A stretch of DNA of 64,000 nucleotides from Glandiceps talaboti (lineage: Eukaryota > Hemichordata > Enteropneusta > Spengelidae). The translations under genes and the position numbers were made by a program. Under the pieces are notes generated by a model. The model saw only the letters and a list, made by a program, of their open reading frames with translations, was not told the origin of the DNA and searched no databases. How positions within the stretch are numbered: the stretch's first letter is position 1; every line of letters begins with the position of its first letter. The stretch covers positions 23,101,225-23,165,224 of the forward strand of contig NC_135557.1 of assembly GCF_964340395.1 (NCBI RefSeq), written 5' to 3'. Below are positions 1 through 14,600 of this stretch, one piece after another.

Positions 1-36
<36 letters not shown>
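1..36. repeat. (GA)n microsatellite
   Basis: Simple GA repeat at the window edge, probably continuing outside. Confidence 0.95.
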
Positions 37-255
37 TTATTAGTTGATCAGTGAGAATCTAATAAAATGTCTGAAACACATTGCCTTTACTTACAACATG
101 TCATCTATAATTATATACATACCAATAAGCGTACTCAGCTGAAAAGAATAAAGAAAAACAGATAACATTAAAACTAACACCATATATAATATAGTCGCAG
201 TTAGTCGACGTACACAGATGGTAGACAACAAAACCAATGTGCACGAATAGGAATG

Positions 256-1983
<1,728 letters not shown>

Positions 1984-2331
1984 AAGTGGCCGTATGGATG
2001 AGAATTTGGTATTTATTTTGGATTTTTATTTGATAAAACAGCTTCACTATGTTTTTCTACTTGAAAAAATAATGCGAAAGAACATATACAAAGTCCATGT
2101 TCATAACTTAATGCATTGCAAAATGATGCAAAAAGCGTTAAAAGTTTGTTATTGTACGTACAATAACAAACATTTCACACATTGTTTAATGTTTTGCCGT
2201 TTATTGAGATGTGAACATAGACTTGGTATATGTTATTTCGCATTATTTTTTCAAGTAGAAAAACATAGTGAAGCTGTTTTATCAAACAAAAATCCAAAAT
2301 AAATACCAAATTCTCATCCATATGGCCACTT
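1984..2331. mobile_element. Palindromic MITE-like element with TA flanks
   Basis: The element is an almost complete inverted repeat: the left end AAGTGGCCGTATGGATGAGA is the reverse complement of the right end, and the match continues about 100 bp inward. A 28-bp palindrome (GTTTGTTATTGTACGTAC and complement) lies near the centre. TA flanks both ends, the target-site pattern of Tc1/mariner-type elements. No transposase is present, so it is non-autonomous. Confidence 0.86.
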
Positions 2332-2849
2332 TAACAGATAGTAATTAGATGTGACATCATGTCATATCGGCATGCCTAGGATAATGCTTATACAATGATT
2401 ATGACAGATTTAACTCATGTAATTATAAGCTATTTATTGTAAGAGGTGTGTTCAAGAGATCTGAAACCTTTCAAAACATGGACAATTTTAATGGCCTTGT
2501 TTACCGTTTCTATGTTTTGACATGCTCAGCAGGGTCTGACATGATATTCAAAACCTTTAATCCTTTTGTATTATAATTGTAAAGCAATAAATTCAACGGT
2601 AGTGTTTGTAACTTGATACACCCATAGATACCCCATGAATAAAATAACTGATAATATCTAAACGTATTTAACAAAACAAAACAATTTAATTTGTTTGATT
2701 TGTTAAATTCACTTTATTGTTATTATGTTTACTGTAGGTTGCCTGTAATGTCAAGTGTAACAGAATGTGCAAGTATCTATGTCTACTGAGTGTTGATACC
2801 ATTGTTCAAAGTACAAATATTGACACTAATCGATCTCCACAGAGAACAA
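2332..2849. other. No gene recognised
   Basis: AT-rich, nothing supportable seen. Confidence 0.6.
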
Positions 2850-2851
2850 TA

Positions 2852-2903
<52 letters not shown>
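2850..2903. repeat. (ATG)n microsatellite
   Basis: About 17 trinucleotide units. Confidence 0.96.
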
Positions 2904-2904
<1 letters not shown>

Positions 2905-3032
2905 ATGAATTGATTTGATAGCAAAGGTCACCTAGGGTTAAGGTTCTATGGGTAAGTAGGAGAGTCAACAGAGTAATATCGAGATGTCGCCTATCGGTAA
3001 CACAGCACCATCTACGTTCTGTTCTGTGAATA

Positions 3033-3037
<5 letters not shown>

Positions 3038-3111
<74 letters not shown>

Positions 3112-3177
3112 CTACCGCTCTACATGTATATGTATTGAGCACTGTTTGCTCCAGTATAGACATATTGTATATGCTGA

Positions 3178-3247
<70 letters not shown>

Positions 3248-3386
3248 CTCGGTGAGTATCAATCTGCTAAGACAGTGCTCTATACCGCAGTGGCAGAGCG
3301 TAATAGTTTTGGTAGTACTGGAACTCTTTCTTGGGTGTAACTCGGAGTTTCACGCATATTGCGATCATCAGACACTCTCGTGAAAC

Positions 3387-3443
<57 letters not shown>
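3038..3443. repeat. (TA)n tracts flanking a Penelope-like element tail
   Basis: (TA)n at 3038-3110, 3178-3246 and 3390-3443. The intervening 3247-3383 is the retroelement tail listed separately. Confidence 0.93.
3247..3383 (-). mobile_element. Penelope-like element 3' tail, copy 1
   Basis: Reading the minus strand: TCTGATGATCGC, GTGAAACTCCGAGTTACA, AAGAAAGAGTTCCAGTAC, CTCTGCCACTGCGGTATAGA, ACTCACCGAGTT, then (TA)n. It matches the 3' end of the endonuclease-bearing copy at 52.5-53.05 kb. Confidence 0.75.
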
Positions 3444-3446
<3 letters not shown>

Positions 3447-3484
3447 CTACGTGAATCATTATGGATAAAAAAACTAGATACACT

Positions 3485-3783
3485 CACCAATGGCATCAAT
3501 AGAAAATAGTAACATAGCAACCAGTAGTCACCAGTACTCCACAGCTGGCTGTGTGTAATATTCATACCATTCCAAGACAAGAACACTATTTTGCATGACA
3601 ATAACCACTGTCTTCAGTATTTAAAGTGCAACAGAACTTGACTTGTTTGACAGAACTGGAGACCCACCGATGAAGAGGAGCTCAGTCTCTTCGAAATATT
3701 TGGGTTAGAATTGTATGGTTCATGAAATTATTTATATATAGAAACTCAGTGTTAAGTTATATATATATATATATATATATATA
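3485..3783 (+). mobile_element. Possible tail of a second retroelement family
   Basis: Contains CCACCGATGAAGAGGAGCTC and TCTTCGAAATATTTGG followed by (TA)n at 3761-3783. The layout (GATGAAGA..CGAAATAT..TA repeat) resembles Penelope-like element ends, but no coding part is present. Confidence 0.4.
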
Positions 3784-3845
3784 GGAAGTCAGTGGTAAGA
3801 TTTGTCCGTAGTACAGTGCTCGATACGTCTGCACGCAGAGCGGAG

Positions 3846-4006
3846 TATATGTTGAGGGTAGAAGAAAATCAAGTCGGGTTTTTCGTCTCTACAAGCCTGT
3901 TTCGTGAGTAAATCACTCGTCAGGAGATCAACATCTCCTGACGAGTGATTTACTCACGAAACAGGCTTGTAGAGACGAGAAACCCGACTTGATTTTCTTC
4001 TACCCT

Positions 4007-4012
<6 letters not shown>
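3846..4012. mobile_element. Perfect-arm palindrome of a third element tail
   Basis: Two arms of about 80 bp with a spacer of a few bases. The arm contains CTCCTGACGAGTGATTTACT and CACGAAACAGGCTTGTAGAG, the CTGACGAGTG..GAAACAGGC pattern of Penelope-like element ends. It runs directly into (TA)n at 4010-4058. Two tails joined head to head would give this structure. Confidence 0.65.
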
Positions 4013-4058
<46 letters not shown>

Positions 4059-4062
<4 letters not shown>

Positions 4063-4130
4063 TTGGTAGTACTGGAACTCTTTCTTGGCTGTAACTCGGA
4101 GTTTCACGCATAGTGCGATCATCAGACAAT
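4059..4130 (-). mobile_element. Penelope-like element 3' tail, copy 2
   Basis: Fragment of the copy 1 family, with (TA)n on one side and (TG)n at 4138-4159 then (GA)n at 4164-4255 on the other. Confidence 0.72.
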
Positions 4131-4137
4131 TCACATA

Positions 4138-4162
4138 TGTGTGTGTGTGTGTGTGTGTGGAT

Positions 4163-4255
<93 letters not shown>
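4138..4255. repeat. (TG)n then (GA)n microsatellites
   Basis: About 10 TG units followed by about 45 GA units. Confidence 0.96.
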
Positions 4256-4259
<4 letters not shown>

Positions 4260-4559
4260 GTAAAGTTAAGAATAGAAAACAAAACGTAAATCAAGGGATA
4301 TATCATTTTGAACAAAATAAAATGCATTTGTCAAACAATACTTTTATATTTAGTTCTAATGGCGTGATTATCGATTTGTGTTTTCATTCTAGGTTGGGTA
4401 ATGTTTTTTATTTACTACTAATGCGTACACCTTTATCATCATATAAACAGAATGTAGCTTGTCTACGCTAACGTCGATCACTCAAGGTTTACTGGCGAAA
4501 AGAAATCTCCAGATACGACATTAAAGACCAGAACTGGGTGAAACAGAGCACGCATCAAT

Positions 4560-7180
4560 TAATCACTTGAAGACAAAAAGACCAGAAGTGGGTGAAACAT
4601 TAACAGATTGATACACTGATATTAGAGGGTCCTGTCTGTACTTTACAAAGTCAGCAATAATTCAAAAGCCTTTGTGTATATTGTGTATGGGGTGTAGAGA
4701 AAAGAGGGACAGAAGATAAATTTTGGTAAATTATATGAGTATAGATTACAGATTCACTATAAAAATACATTATGTAGGTATGTATGTATGTATGTATGTA
4801 TGTATGTATGTAGGCTTATTCTCAGCCAATAACTAGATCTTATGAAAATAAACAGAAGCAAATGGAAACGAATTTTAAAAGGCGGTTCCTGATAGCTATC
4901 AGGTTATGCACTTATGTGCTCCGGTTATTCAAATGTGCTGTCGAAACGTATCAATTCCTTCATATTTTTAAAAAATTCGGTATCTGATATTAATTGTGAT
5001 TCTTGATAACAGTAAACAAAAACACAGTGTATTTACATAGTCATATTAACACATGGATAAACCAATATTAGACGTCCTGTTTGCAGTTTTAAATGTCTGC
5101 AAATAATCCCCACATTCGTATACAGTGTAGGGGTGGCGTAGGGATAGATGTGGCGTAGGGATAGAGGTAGAAAAGTTGAGGAAAAAATAAACTTTTATTT
5201 ATGTATAGATTAGAAATTCATTAAACTATATAGTACACATATGTCCGCATATTCTCTGGCTAGTAAGTAGAAGTTAAACGTTAAGAAAAGAGATTATTAA
5301 GATGGGGTGGGTACCGATAGCTGTCTGGTCACACAATTAGAGTCAATACACCATGTTTAAACAAAGCATACCGTTCGTCACAAATAATGACGTATTAATG
5401 TATTTTTAACTCATGGAAAGTTGGTGTATCTGTATAATATAAAACCGGAGAGAACAAACAAATATTTTATTTTTTTTATAAATAATTTAACTTTTTGATG
5501 TCACAAAAAAGATGTAAATATATATTCAGTAAATGCATTCCGAGTCAATTTTTGTTTTCTTTCTTAATCCTGATAATGGATAGTACTTACTGTTTTTTAT
5601 TACATTAAACTATCATATACACCAGACCGAAGGTAGTAGGGTATACGTAGCTAGCGTAAGTACGCTGAGATGGACAACACAACCCAGCTATGTATACTAA
5701 ACTGTGTCAAGGAGAAGTGGTTATACAGTACTTGTTGATTGATGACTACTTAAACATAGCCCAGCAATGGACTTTAATGCGAAAAATGCAGGGAAACGCC
5801 AATAACAATGAAGTCAATTTAAATAGAACATAATTGCTAGTAGCTGATCCTGCAGTCGGCTGTACATATAATTGGCAACTACATATTGAGCAAACTAATT
5901 GGTATATTCGACTAAATTTATCTATAGCATAGTTAGGTGACTTTAAGGGGAAGTGAGCTGGAATTATGTGGTGCCCGATAACAAAGTAGATATTTGGCTG
6001 CGGAAAAGCACACTGTGTGTACACACAAATCAATAATCAGAAGAACATATTGATACTTTGATAATGAAGTGTCCTGTCTGAATTTTACAAGGTCAGCAAT
6101 GAATCACAATAAAATGATGTGTATTTTTAGGGAGGGGAAATCAAAGAGGGACAACAAAGAGTTATGTAAATTAACTTAATGAATACAATAATGTAAATAA
6201 CATTTTGCATTCTCAGTCAAAAATTGCATTTAACGGAAATAAACAGAAGGACAAGGGAATGGATTATGAAGGGCTGGGTTCTGGTAGCTGTTGTACATTC
6301 ATCCGGATTATACGTACATTAAAGTAAATGTGATATGTTTCAACAAAGCATATCAGTTGTCATGAATAAATATTGACGTGCTGTAGTTAATTAGGAAGGT
6401 GAAGCAGTTAATGGTATTTGCATAATGGAAAAAATAAACAAGCAATGACATTACTCTTATCGTTATCAATTTGTAATACCTTGCTTATGAAATCATGTAA
6501 CTTGACACTTATTCTACGATACAATAAAAGCTTCATTTCGTAAGTTTTATCAAGCATGTTGAACTTCTGACAGCTAAAAGAAATTTATTGATATTTTGAC
6601 ACAGACGTTAGGTGATAAGTAATGTCTAAATGCAAATATGTACATTTCCTTTACAAACTGTCAAAGTAATCATCAATTCATCACAGACTGCCTAAATCGG
6701 ATTTCTGACAACTTTTAAATGTCCAAAAAGTGAACAATACTTTCAGCTGTAATGCAGGTCTTTTAAATTTATACATTTTTTTCTGGATTAACAATGCATT
6801 TTACTAACTACTACTTCAAAAAAAGAGAAGAAAATTAAACAAAAATGTTGGAGGTCACGGCATTGGCTAGCTAGATCACTTTTGTAATATTGGAAATTAG
6901 AAAACTCCGTTTACAAATACAACAACGTTAACGTCGAAGAGGCGTTGCAAAATAGTATCCATCTAGAGTTACACAAGTCTAAGAATTGATACATATCTTG
7001 AATATTATCAACTTAGGAAATAAATTTAAAACAAATAAACTGAAGTGAAAAGGAGATAAATAAAAATGAAGGGCGGGTCCTGACAGCTGTCTTCTTGTAT
7101 CATTTAAGTCAACACACTATGTTGAAACAAAGCATAAAGATTGTCATAAATGTTGATGTGCTTTTGTGAAATAAAAGTTT
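4560..7180. repeat. Array of about four diverged repeat units
   Basis: A shared sentence recurs: a GTCCTGTCTG..TTTACAA..GTCAGCAAT block near 4625, 5075 and 6068, then A..AAACAGAAG..GG(T/C)TCCTGATAGCTGT near 4850, 5270, 6240 and 7035, then GTTTAAACAAAGCATA..TGTCA near 5355, 6340 and 7110. Units are roughly 0.4-0.9 kb and badly decayed. Related blocks lie near 21.75, 22.1 and 57.3 kb. (GTAT)n at 4775-4811. No coding sequence recognised. Confidence 0.6.
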
Positions 7181-7764
7181 TTTTTGTATGATAGGAAATA
7201 ACAAGTTGAATATGTCCCCATTTTTTGAGCATTTTACAATACATGGATTAAATAAAACATGAAATATGATAACTGTTCTAAAATAAATAACTTCATCTGT
7301 GTTAGCTTTGGAAAATAGTTTAGTAATTTAATGAAACTTTGTAAATTTTCTCCATAATTTGTGAAAATAAGTGTCAGTTCATCATACAGTTCCAAACATT
7401 AGATTTCTAGAACTTAAAGAAGTAGTTAAAGTCGAATATGAGACAGGTATTGTGTGATATTTCAGCCTGGTTTATTGCTTAGTCGTTTAATTCTTAAAAA
7501 TAACCGAAACAATCATTTTCATTTTAATAACAAAGCAACGAAATTTTCGAAATATATATATCGAGCTATGTATGTATGTATGTATGTATGTATGTATGTA
7601 TGCATGCGTGAAGCTATGATCGAAAAACAATATCAGGAAACTGGGCGTGAAACTGGTCTTTGTAACACTAAAATCGTTCAAAATCACAAATTGGAAACAG
7701 TATACTAGTTCAGTCGATGTGACTATCATCCGATTCTAATTACAAAGGTAGGCTTCCTCTTGTT
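7181..7764. other. No gene recognised; (ATGT)n
   Basis: Contains (ATGT)n at 7567-7602. No coding or RNA feature seen. Confidence 0.6.
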
Positions 7765-8060
7765 ATAGGCGTTTGATACAGTTAGCTTACAGCTATAGCT
7801 GTCCATAATGGTATGGAGCGGACCGTCCATCGTCGATTTCACTATGTACATCACTGATCGAATCCAAAGCTTCCTTACCAATATTTTATGTAATTTCACC
7901 AAAGTCGCAAAATAGAATTATACTCTTTAAGATATTAAATATTCCCTGGAGCCACTGTTTAATATCATCGGCTTCCATCACGATGTAGCATAAGCGTACA
8001 TGATGCTAACAAGTTTTGCAACACATATTGCAACGCGCATAGCAACGGGAAAGAAAGTAG
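7765..8060. repeat. Interspersed repeat, copy 1
   Basis: Matches 46036-46330 in the same orientation: GGCGTTTGATACAGTTAGCT, GATCGAATCCAAAG, AAGTTTTGCAACAC and CAACGCGCATAGCAAC appear in the same order in both. Confidence 0.75.
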
Positions 8061-10519
8061 TCTAAAATTCCCTTAACTGACCTTATTTGGGCAAAGTGTG
8101 CCGATACGTGATACGGAAAATTACCACCATGGGTAGAACTCGCGATTGCAATACACAGGGATGTGATTATAGGTAAATGATAAAATCCAGAATTTAAACT
8201 CAGAAAGTAAACACATGTACAAATCAACAAGTATTGCATTATTACTGAATGTAATACATACATTTGTTACTATATGTTTTCCTTGAACAATAAATCTCAT
8301 TTACTATATTCTTATCCACCTTGTAATGATAATTTCTGATCGCCAATTTCTGTGCGGCATCGTCTGTGACCGACAGTTCAAAGATTTGATCCATTTCACT
8401 GTGGATACCATTATTTGATTACCAGCATTGAGATCATAACTACCTCTATCATTAGTCTGTAAAACATGTCGTGACTGGGCACACATCGGCCAACCATAAC
8501 ACGTCGGCCAACACTTGTGTAGACACAGTATGATATGTATTACAGACTAACTCTAGTCGTCGACATAACTTTGATTTTCATAATCGAAATACATATCTGC
8601 TCTGCGAGAGTAATATAAATATCTCAGGGACTGAAATTGATTTGGATAATGAAACTGTGGATATTGTGCGATTTTTAATTTTCTTTGGGTTTTTAGGCCC
8701 ACTGCTAGAGCTCTAGCTGCACAAAAGCATAAAGGGTAAGGTTGTTTTTCCCATTGTCATATATGTCGTCTCTAGTCCGTTGTCTGTCAAGATATTTTTC
8801 CCATATTTCTGTTCTCTGAAACTGACCGGATTGTGTTTTAATACTATACCCAGTTTATGTGAACCATTATGTTTATATGTTAGCACTATTTTAGTCTACT
8901 TGTTCGTCAAAACATATATTTTCAATTTCTTGTGTGGCAAAATTTCTGAACAATTCTTTTAACTGTCAGAGTATTTTGTATGATAACCTAATGAGAATGA
9001 AGTTATTGTATTGCCGAATATATGTCAAATCTTGGAGTTTTCATAAGTCACACTAGTATGTGCTAAAAATAAAGTTGTAGTCATTTGTTTATTTTATCAA
9101 TATTCATATATGCTTACTATACATTTAAACATTCTTTAACCAGACAGATGTCAGACCCCGACATGGTCCATTTCCATTTGCTTCTTATTATTGTCACTAA
9201 TGTGAGACCTTTTGAACTAAAGACACTCTAATATAAATGTATCAAAATGTTGATCTGATATTTTGCTAGAGTGTAGATACACTGTGTTTATTTTATACAA
9301 AATTGTTTGACAGGCTATCAAGAACTATGCGTCATAAGTCAACTTTACTTCTCCATGTGTCACGAAATAAGCTATAGGTAAATGTTGTCATAGGTGTAAA
9401 TTGTCACGCTAAATGTGTAGTTGCCATTTACATGAATCATCGACGACAGTATAACTTTAAAGTCTACTCGTAATGCTTTACCTTGGCAAGATTTTCTTTC
9501 TTTATCATCATTATTTTATTAAGGATGGAAAAACACAATATAATGAACACACAGAGTTGAAATTTTACAGTGCCCCGGGTAACATTTATTTTTATACATT
9601 AAGTATTATCATGGACAATAAATCTGTAAATAAAAGAGATTTTCTTTGGTTAAATAGACACAGAAATCTATTTATAGGTTGGTCTGTCACTTATGATCAT
9701 TGGTATTCATTAGCTTTGAAAAAGTAACAAATATGTAGATAAAAGACAATATCAATATGAACACTGGACTACAGTGTATCAGAGTTCTTAATATGTTGAT
9801 AACAATTATTGCCATTTAAACTGACTACATTGTTCGTATCCAACTACATTGCTGGGTTATCTTCAAGTGTTCAATCAACGAGTACCCCATTACCACTTCT
9901 CTCTGACGTGGTGTCTGTACACGTAGCTACATGTATATGTATAGGTTCTCCATTTGTCCAGCATGAGTCTAGTAATCTAGAACAACATATGTAATCCCTT
10001 ACTGCCAACGTTCTAGGTTATATCATAACTTTTTTTATAATACATTTTGTTGGAAATTTACATTGTGTTTATTGTCACAGTGATACATTTTTCTCTAGAC
10101 TTCTGTATGTGGGTTATGTTTCCCCTGATCTACAGTTAAATAAAATACTAATTTCTGTTCACCAATTTTGCATGCCCTCGTCTTAGAGACACGTACGTCA
10201 ACGAATTTAACAGGTGCATGAAACTGCAGAATCTATCGAATGTCAACCATTTATGTGACAAAATTTATTTCCACCATTGTTATTCTTTTTTGTAATGAAG
10301 ACAAGTCATGAATAAAACAAGAACACAAGGTTGCAATTTTACCCTGCCTTGAGTAATACTTGTGTATCATCCATCGAGTGATATGAATATGAACTTGTAT
10401 ATATAGAAACATTCATCGCTTGTGTAGGTAGACCCAAAAAAGTCCAACGGTAGTTTATCAAATCGTGTCTTAGTTATTGATCTATCTCTATATATATACT
10501 GTACATTCCAATATCCAAA
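8061..10519. other. 3' flank of gene A, no gene recognised
   Basis: AT-rich. Several short open frames lack domains or splice signals. The candidate polyadenylation signal of gene A (minus strand, 10269-10264) lies here. Confidence 0.55.
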
Positions 10520-10654
10520 TCATTGCTTAACTGTCTTCGAGAAATCAATGCATGCGTATTCTGTCTTTTCCACTGTTTGGTTCTTCTTTTGGCCATTGCA
10601 ACTCGAGTGGTCAAGGTCAGCATAGACAAGCTTCTTGCCATTAATACCAACATT
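10520..10654 (-). CDS. Gene A terminal exon with ITIM and ITSM-like motif
   Basis: A 135-nt terminal exon, phase 0, with acceptor ATACAACAG. It reads NVGINGKKLVYADLDHSS, then TEYACIDFSKTVKQ and stop. LVYADL fits the ITIM consensus [IVLS]xYxx[ILV]; TEYACI fits TxYxx[VI]. The order and roughly 20-residue spacing match the last exon of gene C and resemble Siglec tails. Ancestry with Siglecs is not claimed. Confidence 0.82.
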   Translation of the reverse strand, partial: NVGINGKKLVYADLDHSSCNGQKKNQTVEKTEYACIDFSKTVKQ

Positions 10655-11273
10655 CTGTTGTATATGACGAAAGTGTATGATATTATTAAATACAATAGCA
10701 AAATCGACAAGAACTCGATTAGTTCTAAATGTATTAGATATTCTATATGAAGAATAACCTATATTCATGTATTTACCATGTTATTTAAAATTGTATATCC
10801 CCTTAATTTAGGTTCTGTTTTCTATTATCACCTACATCATGATCATTAAGTTATGATATAAAAAAACAACTAATTATTTGTTAATTAGTGTAAGATTTCC
10901 TCCAAACAGTGTTAACCCACTAATGAATAGCATACAAGTAGTTTTTTAAGAACAGGAGATCGAAACTAATGTTTATAAATATATAAACGTAATAAAGGAA
11001 ACATTTTCCTGCTGAATACTTGAGGCTTTAACATTTTATGTTACTTGTTCATGTTATATGTGACGAATTGAAAGATAGTAAAACAAGACATGGATGAAAT
11101 ATTTCCCAATACAGACCGGCAAACAGACATATAGACAGTGCTCTATACCGCAGTGGCAGAGCGCAATAGTTTTGGTAGTACTGGAACTCTTTCTTGGTTG
11201 TAACTCAGAGTTTCACGCATTGCGCGATCATCAGACAAAAGTTACAACCAAGAAAGAGTTCCAGTACTACTAA

Positions 11274-11355
<82 letters not shown>

Positions 11356-11594
11356 TATATATACATAGTATATATATATATATAACTCGGTGAGTATCAA
11401 TCTGCTAAGATAGTGCTCTATACCGCAGTGACAGAGCGTAATAGTTTTGGTAGTACTGGAACTCTTTCTTGGTTGTAACTCGGAGTTTCACGCATGGCGC
11501 ATGGCGCGATCATCAGACAACTCTGAGTTGTCTGATGATCGCGCCATGCGTGAAACTCCGAGTTACAACCAAGAAAGAGTTCCAGTACTACCAA

Positions 11595-11673
<79 letters not shown>

Positions 11674-14600
11674 TATATTAAGTAGCAATGCATTCTTCCA
11701 AGAAAAAAAATAATAACTGTGAAGAGGAAATATAGAACAAATGGTCAAAGTCCTAAACTCTTCGTCTATGTTAACTTGTTTCCTGATTTCTGTTGCTCTA
11801 TTGACTTCCTGAATTATTCTTACCTTTTCAGTGTTGTCAGGTGTCACGCAAGCATCACTTGTCATTACATGTCTTGTTTCAGGCATGGGTGGATCATCAC
11901 GTGGCATGGAACTATTGTGTGAAACATGTCCTGTGTTTACAGAAACAAAATTGATACATTTTAATAGACTTCCGTGTTGAACATTTCATCAAGGCAGAGT
12001 AGCATGTTAAAATGTGTATTTCTTAGACATCGGAGGGGGGCGAATTAAACACGGATTAGAAATATCTTACGAGTATCAGAATGAAGCTGTTTGACTGAAA
12101 GTTTGTCACTGGATATCTTTAATATTGGGTACCTGGAGCTGTTTTAGATTATACACGATTATGTATGTTTTGAACTTGGGCGTATGTACTTGTATATGCG
12201 TATAGATAAGTTGTACACCAAATAAAATATTTCAAATGTATCGTAATCGGGACTAATAACAAGTGAATAATCAATGATCTAACCTATATATATAGATTCC
12301 CTGCATCGTTAGCCGGGTTCTGTTCAGGATTATGCATTTCTCTTTTTTTTGGTACCGAAAAAATAAAAAATAAATATTAGATAACATGACTGTCGGAGGT
12401 CGTATAAGACATGAATATTTATTAGATGCTCAATGCTTGTTCATAGCTGCAAAATACCAATTTCTGTCAGATAAATAAGTGCAAACCAAATAAAAAATAT
12501 TCTCTGTATAGATTATACTTGTGCAATTGGGAACGAATATATGAGTGAGTGTGTTGTATCGTGCGTGTCTGAAATATCACAATTCAAAGCTTGACGTGCG
12601 CATCTGAAATATCAAACTTTAAAACATTACTTGAAGTAAGAGTAATGTGAGAATCGTATATGTGTACGCGTGGCAATTAAACATATATACTGGTTTCATA
12701 CTTACATATTGCTGTCGGGATGGTATTCAGGCTTCCCTGCCTTGCAAGAAAAAAAGTTTGATGTGATGTAATAAGAGGTGGTGAACGAGAATATGTAAAT
12801 CCCTGCTAACACGGGGAATTCAACGAGCAATTGTTTTACAAGAATACTGTATGTACCACACGGATTGTCTATTTGTAGATACTTAATTATGCGAATTCAA
12901 ATACTGTATATCATTCGCTTTCAGAACATTAGAAAGTCAACTACATTTGTTACATTCGACCTAAGACCGAATTGGTGGTCTGAGAATTGACTGTCAATAA
13001 ATCGTTTAGTATTATCGATGTGGTTTTACTTTTATAACCACTGTTACCTCCATCTCTTTCATCTTAATTACGAAATAGACAAATAAGGAAGGCCATTAAT
13101 AGGGCATTAACAGGGCAGAATGACTACGCCATAACTTAGCTGGTGCGTACCAACCCGGTTCCAGGACAAATCTACCATTTTTCATCAACCATCTGTCTCT
13201 AGAACATCAGTTCATTTGACACATGCAGGATATGTCGTAGAACTGTTACAACTCAAAACAACAAGTCCAGTACGATATATTGTAATTACCTCATTATTAA
13301 CTTCAAGAATGATTGAGAACATGCATTTAGATAAACTTATAAACTATCTAAAACATAACATGATATTTCATACATACGTTTTTTCCTGTTGACATATAAG
13401 CAAACAACAACAACAAGAACAACGACCAGGAAGACTACAGCTATACTCCCACTCCACGTTATAGCGATAAGATGGACAAGGGTAGAATCTTCAGTCGCTA
13501 TCAGTATATGAAATAAATATGTAGTTGTTATGACATAAAAGAATAGCAACAAAAAGATTGAAATCAAATTATTAGATATTTGAAGCAATAATAAAGTCAT
13601 CAATAGTTTGTTCAAAACAGCGAGTAGATTTATCGTCAAAAGGACTTAAAATTTGTGTCAAAAATGGTTGGTAATACTTGTCAAGCACTTGTCATGTGTT
13701 TGGACCATAATCCTAATAAATATGTTACCAAGAAGATTTTAGCGTTAAGCTTTGATTGATACCTTCCGGGTTATGGAGTTCAATTCGAATAGTAGCGGCT
13801 GGATCTATTGTATTATTTGCTGTACATGTATAAATCCCATAATATGATTTATCAGCCATAGTTACAGTCAGAGTACTGGTTAGCGATGACCCATATGCTA
13901 CACTTCCTGTTTTTTCGCTTATTAAGTAATTGCCGTTTCCATTCCTTGGTAAGGCTATTGGTGTACTGGAAGTGTCGTACCAGTGAATTGTAGCCAATGG
14001 GTGAGATTCCACTGTACAAACCAGATCAACCGATTCACGTATATCACATTCAGCTCCATTAGTACTCAACTTTGTAATAATTTCAGGTGGATCTGATATA
14101 AAATATATTTACTGTTATTTCTTTAAAACATAGAGTGACATATGAAGGAGCACATGTTAAAAATTAATACATTGTGGTAACAATGAGTTGAACACTGATA
14201 CCAGACTAACATAGCTCATAAGTATTCAATTTCTGCGATCTTTTTGTCGGAGAGTTCGAATTCGAAGTCGGAGGAAAAGAAAACAATGAAAACATAGTCC
14301 AGGTTACTTATAAATCGTAATTGATGATTTTCGATATTTTTTTTAATTTGTGGAAAATATTCATTCATTGTGTACACGATTCATAGTTACATTTTACTAC
14401 CAAACATGACATCAGGGGTGAAAGCATCGACATTCGGTAGGGAAGATATCATTTAATAGTCTAAGTAGCTTTTTGACTATGAATAACAAAATCCCGGAAA
14501 CATTTCACATTGTTACTTACACTGCACATCGACTAAAATATATGTCGCCGTTGCATTGCCAGTCTCACCAGTATAATATTCGTATGTCTTCACACACGTG

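Noticed and set aside
2783-3483. Long open frames of alternating I/Y or with poly-His
   Set aside because: They are translations of (TA)n and (ATG)n microsatellites on both strands.
4085-4471. Open frame with RERERE repeats (also at 23.7, 29.1, 40.3 kb)
   Set aside because: Translation of (GA)n; no flanking coding signal.
11447-11713. Frame reading [20 protein letters not shown] on either strand
   Set aside because: Spurious reading of the Penelope-like element tail, which is downstream of that element's stop codon in the 52.5-kb copy.
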